Below are positions 58,202 through 64,000 of a stretch of 64,000 nt of DNA, one piece after another. Position numbers and translations under genes: made by a program. A model generated the notes under the pieces. That model saw only the letters and a list, made by a program, of their open reading frames with translations. It searched no databases and was not told the DNA's origin. The stretch is taken from positions 10,416,001 through 10,480,000 of the forward strand of contig CAVNZM010000008.1 in assembly GCA_963693365.1 (NCBI GenBank), written 5' to 3'. The stretch's first letter is position 1; the number at the start of each line of letters is the position of its first letter. The stretch comes from Amoebidium appalachense (taxonomy: Eukaryota; Ichthyosporea).

Positions 58202-59000
58202 AAAAAATGTATTTTTTGATCTTTGACTGAGAAAGCTGTGAAAGAAATTTCCCATAGCCTGATGCAAACAAAAACCAGGTCCAAAAAAAAAAAAAAAATC
58301 CCACCGAATTGCACCACCACCGTGAACCACCCTATAATCCTAATCCCTGAAAAAGAAGAAAACAACGTAAAGAAGAGTGGAGCACAAAGGGAAAACGGGC
58401 CGATTGGGTTGACAGATAGGAACCGTTCCTGCAAACTATTCACCATCATTTGAACAATAGCCGACACGGAGGCATAGCTAATGGGCTACGCACCAAACAA
58501 TCCCAGAACCGACAAAACAAGAAAAACACGGCCTCTCCCTTTTTGGTTTTCTCTCTAGGAAGATTTTTGCTCCCTCCTTCCAGCCCTTTGTTCATTACGT
58601 GCACATGAAGACACACACAACTTGGCCATTGGACACACAATAAATGAGGTTTCGTTTTTTACCGGTGTGACTAAAAGTACCCCTGTCACGTTTTGCAAAG
58701 CAAAAAACACGAATGGAGGGAGTTTTTGAGTTTACCTTTCACAGCGAACACAAAGACAAACTGCCACACGAAAAGGGAGTTCCCAACTGATATACCCAGT
58801 GAGTTTTCCCCCGTTCTTGCTCTCCCGTACATGTCAGGACTCATCCGTTGGGGTCATGTAACGTTTCACCCAAAAATTCAAATGTGCAGATTGAATATCG
58901 TGTACTGTACAGTGTGCATGTTACACTAGTCTAATGCACACACATACCAACCTTTTTTTTTTTTTTTTTTTTTTTTTTTGGTTTCCCCAACTTTATTTTG

Positions 59001-59280
<280 letters not shown>

Positions 59281-59713
59281 GACCGTGATGACAGGTATTT
59301 ATGAGTAGGGTGAAGCTGCCCACTGTCATCCACGTTCATGAGATGAAGCGAGCTATTCATTCTTTCTGTCGCATCACTCATGCAGATTCGGTAGGCGGGT
59401 TTTTCGTTGTTTGCTCCTAGAATCCCGTATGTACATATACATTATACCAGACGTAATTGTTATGTGATTTATAAAGTAGCTCGCTAATAGTATTATGGCT
59501 ACCGGGCCCACATTGCAAATTGCTGTCCATGCTGTGCGTGTGCATGAAAGAATTAAAACTGCAATTGTTCAAAAGCCACGATAGTATCGTAAAAGTAGCC
59601 TGTGCCACATCCATTGGCAAGCATTTGTCACGTGGATGTACCGACGGTCCAAAATCATGGTTTTACTACCAGGCAGCCAGGAGAGCTTTTTCTTTCTTTC
59701 TTTCTTCATTTTT

Positions 59714-59719
<6 letters not shown>

Positions 59720-59781
<62 letters not shown>

Positions 59782-59837
59782 TGTGTGTGCGCGTGCGTGC
59801 GTGTGTGTGTGTGTTGGGGGTGGGTGGGTGGGCCACT

Positions 59838-59902
<65 letters not shown>
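59720..59902. repeat. (GT)n followed by (G)n
   Basis: About 28 GT units, GCGTGCGTGC, more GT, GGGTGGGTGGGTGG, then about 64 uninterrupted G. Confidence 0.95.
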
Positions 59903-59904
<2 letters not shown>

Positions 59905-60804
59905 AGCAAAAAGGAGAAGGCGGCGCGGCCCGACCCACGGGGGAGGGGCGGCCGGGGTTTTGGGGTGGTGTCCGAGAATTGAGCCAGAATATTGAAATGG
60001 AAGAAGACCCGTAGGTACATAGTATTACGCGTGCCTCTGCAGACATGAAGACAAAAGCTTCAAGCACCAATAGAACTGAAGACAGAACCTACAAAAAAGG
60101 CATAGTGCTCGTGACAGAGCTCGTGACAAATTGTCCAGGCAATCCACACCACACCGTATTGGCAACAGACCACCGGGGCACTGGTGTCGCTTCATTATTG
60201 TTGGGCGGAAGGGGATGGAGCGGAGGAGGGGGAGGGGGCCGGGGAGGAGGCCAAGAGAGGGAGGTCGTGATGGTTTGGAGGGGAAGGATGGAAGGGGGGG
60301 GGGGGCGGGAGGGGGGGGGGGGGGGGGGGGGAGGGAGGAGGTTGCAACTTGCAGAGAGGCTCTTGACGGCCTCCTGCCTTTTCCAGCGCAGCCAATCAAA
60401 TGTAGCCATGACGTCACTCCGAGTCCGGACAGCATTCGTCCCACAATCGAACACGAAAAAAGATATCCATAATCAGCGCCAGATTGCAATGGCAAAGGTC
60501 CTGCTGAAGCGCCTGGCTGTCCATACGTTGTGTGGAAGGGTCAGGCTGCAAGGCTCACTCTGCCCTTTGGTGCGGGGTGACCATTGCTGGCACGTCCGAC
60601 GGGAACGAGTGCACTTAGTGTTGAATGCAGACCATGCATGATGTAAGAGAGAAACTACATGGGCACCATTTTAATATGGTTTTTCAGTTCTCCAGTTTTT
60701 AATGTCGCCATGCTTATAAATAGAAGTCAAGTGGCCGCTATTCGATTGTACATGTGAGCCAGTCAACCGAGGGGTGGGGTGGGGTGGGGATCGGAGCATA
60801 TAGT

Positions 60805-60859
<55 letters not shown>

Positions 60860-61998
60860 CGGAGGGGATCCATCACCATGGCCACCCACATCCCACTGGT
60901 CCAGGGGAGCTGGAGGTCGCCCATAATTCTATTGTCACACTGATCATGTTATCCGCTTCAGGGACCCACTGGCCGGAAACGAACACACACGCACTCTAGA
61001 CACAGACGCACGCACACACACGCACACATGCACATGCGCGCACGCATGCACGCGCGGGCGCACAAAAACACACATACACACACACACACACACACACGCA
61101 CACACAAACACACACACACACACACACTTCAAATTTACAAACACGCGGTAGTGCAGCAACTGCAGAGGCACGGAGTCTTCGCCATCGCCATCATCAAAGT
61201 TGCCTGTGTGCTATTTTACGCGCACATGTTAAGTCTGAAGGGTCTCGAACATGTGTTCCCTTGGACGTAGGCTAGATTTTGTGCTTATAACCTTTGCCAT
61301 GAACTACAATCAAAACGATGCAAGTTTTTCGTTCGTCGACGGCTGGGCCTGGCACACCGGCGGCAGCAGGCTGCGGCCGTGGGGTCAGGCAGTCAGGAGC
61401 CCGCCAAAAATATAACCATATATGGCAGGATCTTCGAATTTCCCAAACTGCCCGTGTAAAAATTTATAAGATAAGCTATCTATTGGATAAAAGAGTCTGA
61501 ACTAATCACAAACCTGTATAGAACTTGTTTATCACATACATAGATGGCCACGCAAGAGCACATGTGACAGCCTGCCAATCACAGTAATCTACGTTTCGCG
61601 GGCCGGGCCGTGACCCGCGCTCTCTCGTTTTGTGCCATCCACCGTCCCTCGTGACCCACATGGGTTCGCACTTGCTCTCATCGCACTCTTCTGTCACAGT
61701 TTCAACGCGAAAACGAAGTGTGAGAGAGACCTTTTTTTTTTTAACTTCTGTTTTACAGTTTACTTACGCAATTGTAAATTTAACATAACCGAACTGGCTT
61801 CTAGGCTATACCTGGGAGTGTAAGACAATACGGGGTAGGCATAAACATACAGCGAGAGGGAGTACATCTAAGACATAAACACGGACCAAAGACTCGTTTC
61901 CAAGAGTAAGATCTACGCTTTACAAACGGTGTATTTCATCTTCATCGCTCCCTCTGGTCTGAAGAATTTGGGTAGAAACGGTTTTTCTAGCTTAGAAA

Positions 61999-62276
61999 AT
62001 GGCGGACCAGGAGCACATCCCAGAAGAGACCACAACCAACCACACAGAAGAGAATAACACACACGCTGACGAACATGAAAACGACGGAGAAGAGATCGAT
62101 GATAATGCACCTGTTACTGTGTTTGTGAACCCAAATGCTTCCGACCTCATCAAGCATCCACTCGAGCACGGGTGGACCCTTTGGTTTGATTCCGTAAACA
62201 AAAAACAGAACGCAGAAAACTGGGGTGAGAACCTCAAGCAAGTATACACCTTCAGATTTGTGGAGGACTTCTGGGG
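61999..62276 (+). CDS. eIF4E: Eukaryotic translation initiation factor 4E, first exon
   Basis: ATG in good context (GAAAATGG). An acidic, Asn/His-rich N-terminal tail of about 50 residues is followed by the core start HPLEHGWTLWFDSVNKKQNA, ENWGENLKQVYTFRFVEDFW. The two tryptophans of WTLWF and ENWGENL match the cap-stacking region (human Trp46/Trp56). VEDFW matches the Val-Glu-Asp-Phe-Trp patch that binds eIF4G and 4E-BPs. eIF4E binds the mRNA 5' cap in the eIF4F complex in the cytoplasm. The exon ends TGGGG/GTGAGT in phase 2. I find no second exon by 64000, so it lies outside the window or the copy is incomplete. It is the only well-supported cellular gene on +. Confidence 0.88.
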
Positions 62277-64000
62277 GTGAGTGGCCGCCATTATTATGGT
62301 TGCTGGTGTTTGAAATGCGCGCTAAACATTATGCCTACTTATGGTTGACATTTCAAGCTTATTATATAACCCTCACTTCACTCCCTCCCTCAACCCTCCG
62401 ATCTTTTTTCTTATTTTTTTTCGCTGGTGAGTTGCGTATGTATATGTTGTCTCCCTGCGCCCCCGCAGACGATGGGGAAGTAGTGTCGTTTGCATAGCTG
62501 GCTTCCATACACATTCACCCTGTTTCCGTGTTACAAACTTCTATCCTGTGGTGCACCTGCACCTGTGTGCCTACACCTGCACTGTGTTGTGTGGCACTTG
62601 TAGCTACTGACGAGTTAAAAGGCAGGATGTGAATGGGTTTTTTATTTTTCAAATAGTGTAGATTTTACTTGATCTGGAAGGAGTAAATCTTATGTGCTTG
62701 ATACTCAAGAAGCTGGAGGGTGCCTTATCAGTAGGCCCTTTGCAATGAACCAGGTGGCTGTTGGGTGTTTAGCATATACAAGCACGTGACATGTGTATAG
62801 GGCTTTGAGAAGTTGTGTGTGTGGTCAAGTGCTAATATACAAGAGCACATTCTCGTATTGTCTCCTCCATACATATATCCCCCCCCCCCCCCCCCCGGGC
62901 TCCCCGCCGCCACCACCACCTTCACTGCTCAACACTCGTGTCTCTTCTCTTCCTCCCGTGCCCCCCCCCCCCCCCCCTCTCCCCTTTAGGTGTTGGTTGG
63001 TCTTGGCATGCGTATTCGTATCTACGAAAAGGACAAGAGATATAGCTTTGTACCTTCAGTTCTGTTTCTAAATGCCCTGGGACTACATACATCATTTGTA
63101 ACCACTGGGGATGGCTGCAACAGTGAATCCACTTGTACATCTTATCAACTGTGTACAGGATTAGAGCACTCTGCTTCCATGCTAGATCGTTGGTGCTTAC
63201 ACCTCCCAGTGGAAAAAAAAAAACGGTTCGGTTATCCTTGGCACACACCACGGTTTGGTTGGCAAACACCGCGTGCTTCGGGACGGGCACAAAAAGCAAT
63301 AATTCTTTCCACAGCATACATCATTTCTTTCTTGTACCTATGCACTCTAGCGCAATCACATGTTCCAACCCACTAACACCTCTACACGTCATATGCTGAG
63401 GTTTCAGTTACATCTCATTATGCTTTTCGGAAATTCACTACATGCACCAACACTACACCTGCACTTCAATAGGCATTGGAACACTATCACTCGCAGGTCT
63501 ATTTGTCGGTGGCATAAAACAACAATTACGCAGTGTTCTTCTTTGTAAACACCTGAATTAAGTGGACACACGAACAGGACGAGCAACACTGGTAATACTA
63601 ACCTTTATTAATGCTGATGGCGGAAAAGCACCCAATCATACAAGGTGTTTCCCTGTGGTATGGTCACACTTTGTCGCATTTTTCTTAAACTCTCTCGTGC
63701 CTTGTACTCACAAGCACATACACGTACACACACAGTCAGCAGTGTGTGTGTTTGTCTCCATACTGCTTGGCGCACCAAGCACCACACCAGACACCTTATT
63801 CATGCGCTCAAGCTCATCCCCCCCCCCCCCCCCCTCCCCCTCTTTCCCTCTCTCTTCGAGGATAAGCTTTGCTTATGACTCACACGGTCCTCCCTGAGGA
63901 TGGGCTCTGCTTATGACGCATACTGTGCACATGGCTGATGTTGCATACTTGAATGTTTGCCTTTGCATGTGTCCTGCACCATGCTTCTCGTCGTGTATGC
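62277..64000 (+). other. Probable eIF4E intron 1 (start)
   Basis: C runs at 62879-62896, 62961-62977 and 63818-63839, and a reverse-oriented dispersed-repeat copy at 63886-64000. An acceptor-like site (ctcccctttAG at 62991) leads only to a frame unrelated to eIF4E, so it is not used in my model. Confidence 0.55.
63886..64000 (-). repeat. Dispersed repeat, reverse copy cut by window edge
   Basis: Reverse complement of the middle of the 30195-30370 copy. A 25-base imperfect duplication of its GAGGATGGGCTCTGCTTATG part precedes it at about 63859. Confidence 0.8.

Noticed and set aside
59505-61270. A + strand gene joining ORFs at 59520 and 61028 (both contain I(V/I)KVAC)
   Set aside because: Similarity is only about a dozen residues and no splice-compatible model could be built.
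62991-63071. Second exon of eIF4E after the acceptor-like site at 62991
   Set aside because: In the required phase it reads GCWLVLACVF and soon stops; it lacks the LYN...WEDE region expected after EDFW.

Overview
The window is eukaryotic nuclear DNA. It has spliced genes with GT-AG introns and at least one GC-AG intron, LTR retrotransposons, and a very high load of homopolymer and dinucleotide repeats. Nothing looks bacterial, viral or organellar. The gene set (single-lobe membrane transferrin, HMG-box protein, GATA finger protein, MSL2-type CXC protein, eIF4E, large SdrD/Cna-B-like surface protein) would fit a unicellular eukaryote, perhaps a relative of animals or an alga. I cannot fix the lineage from sequence alone.

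Layout, left to right: (1) 1-2851, the 3' part of a Ty1/Copia element on + (pol RT and RNase H, LTR-like DNA, then a short gag-like ORF). (2) 3166-17977, a 15-exon minus-strand gene for a secreted repeat protein: signal peptide, two H-type-lectin-like repeats, a Thr/Ser mucin-like stalk, then strictly alternating A (324 nt) and B (351 nt) exons. Its last intron in the window holds a complete miniature LTR retrotransposon (TRIM, 3843-5082). (3) 17978-21107, intergenic. (4) 21108-29546, an 11-exon minus-strand gene for a 480-residue single-lobe transferrin with a C-terminal membrane anchor. (5) 29719-33943, intergenic, with a 396-base pure G run. (6) 33944-36643, a 4-exon minus-strand gene with an MSL2-type CXC domain. 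(7) 36731-40077, intergenic, with a CGGGAACC tandem array and TGACGTCA motifs. (8) about 42375-46148, possibly to 40078, a minus-strand GATA zinc-finger gene. (9) 46149-50622, intergenic. (10) 50623-57997, a 10-exon minus-strand HMG-box gene. (11) 57998-61998, intergenic. (12) 61999 to the right edge, the first exon of eIF4E on +.

The gene models were built by hand from splice signals. Three close without any phase conflict: transferrin 1443 nt, HMG 738 nt and CXC 1254 nt of summed coding sequence, each divisible by three. That supports these models strongly. The surface-protein gene closes only if two single-base homopolymer indels (exons 4 and 8) are allowed for. The genes share no obvious pathway. 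Two encode cell-surface or secreted proteins, three encode nuclear-type proteins and one encodes a translation factor. Most of the remaining DNA is (GT)n, (CT)n, (G)n or (C)n tracts and a dispersed short repeat that abuts G tracts.
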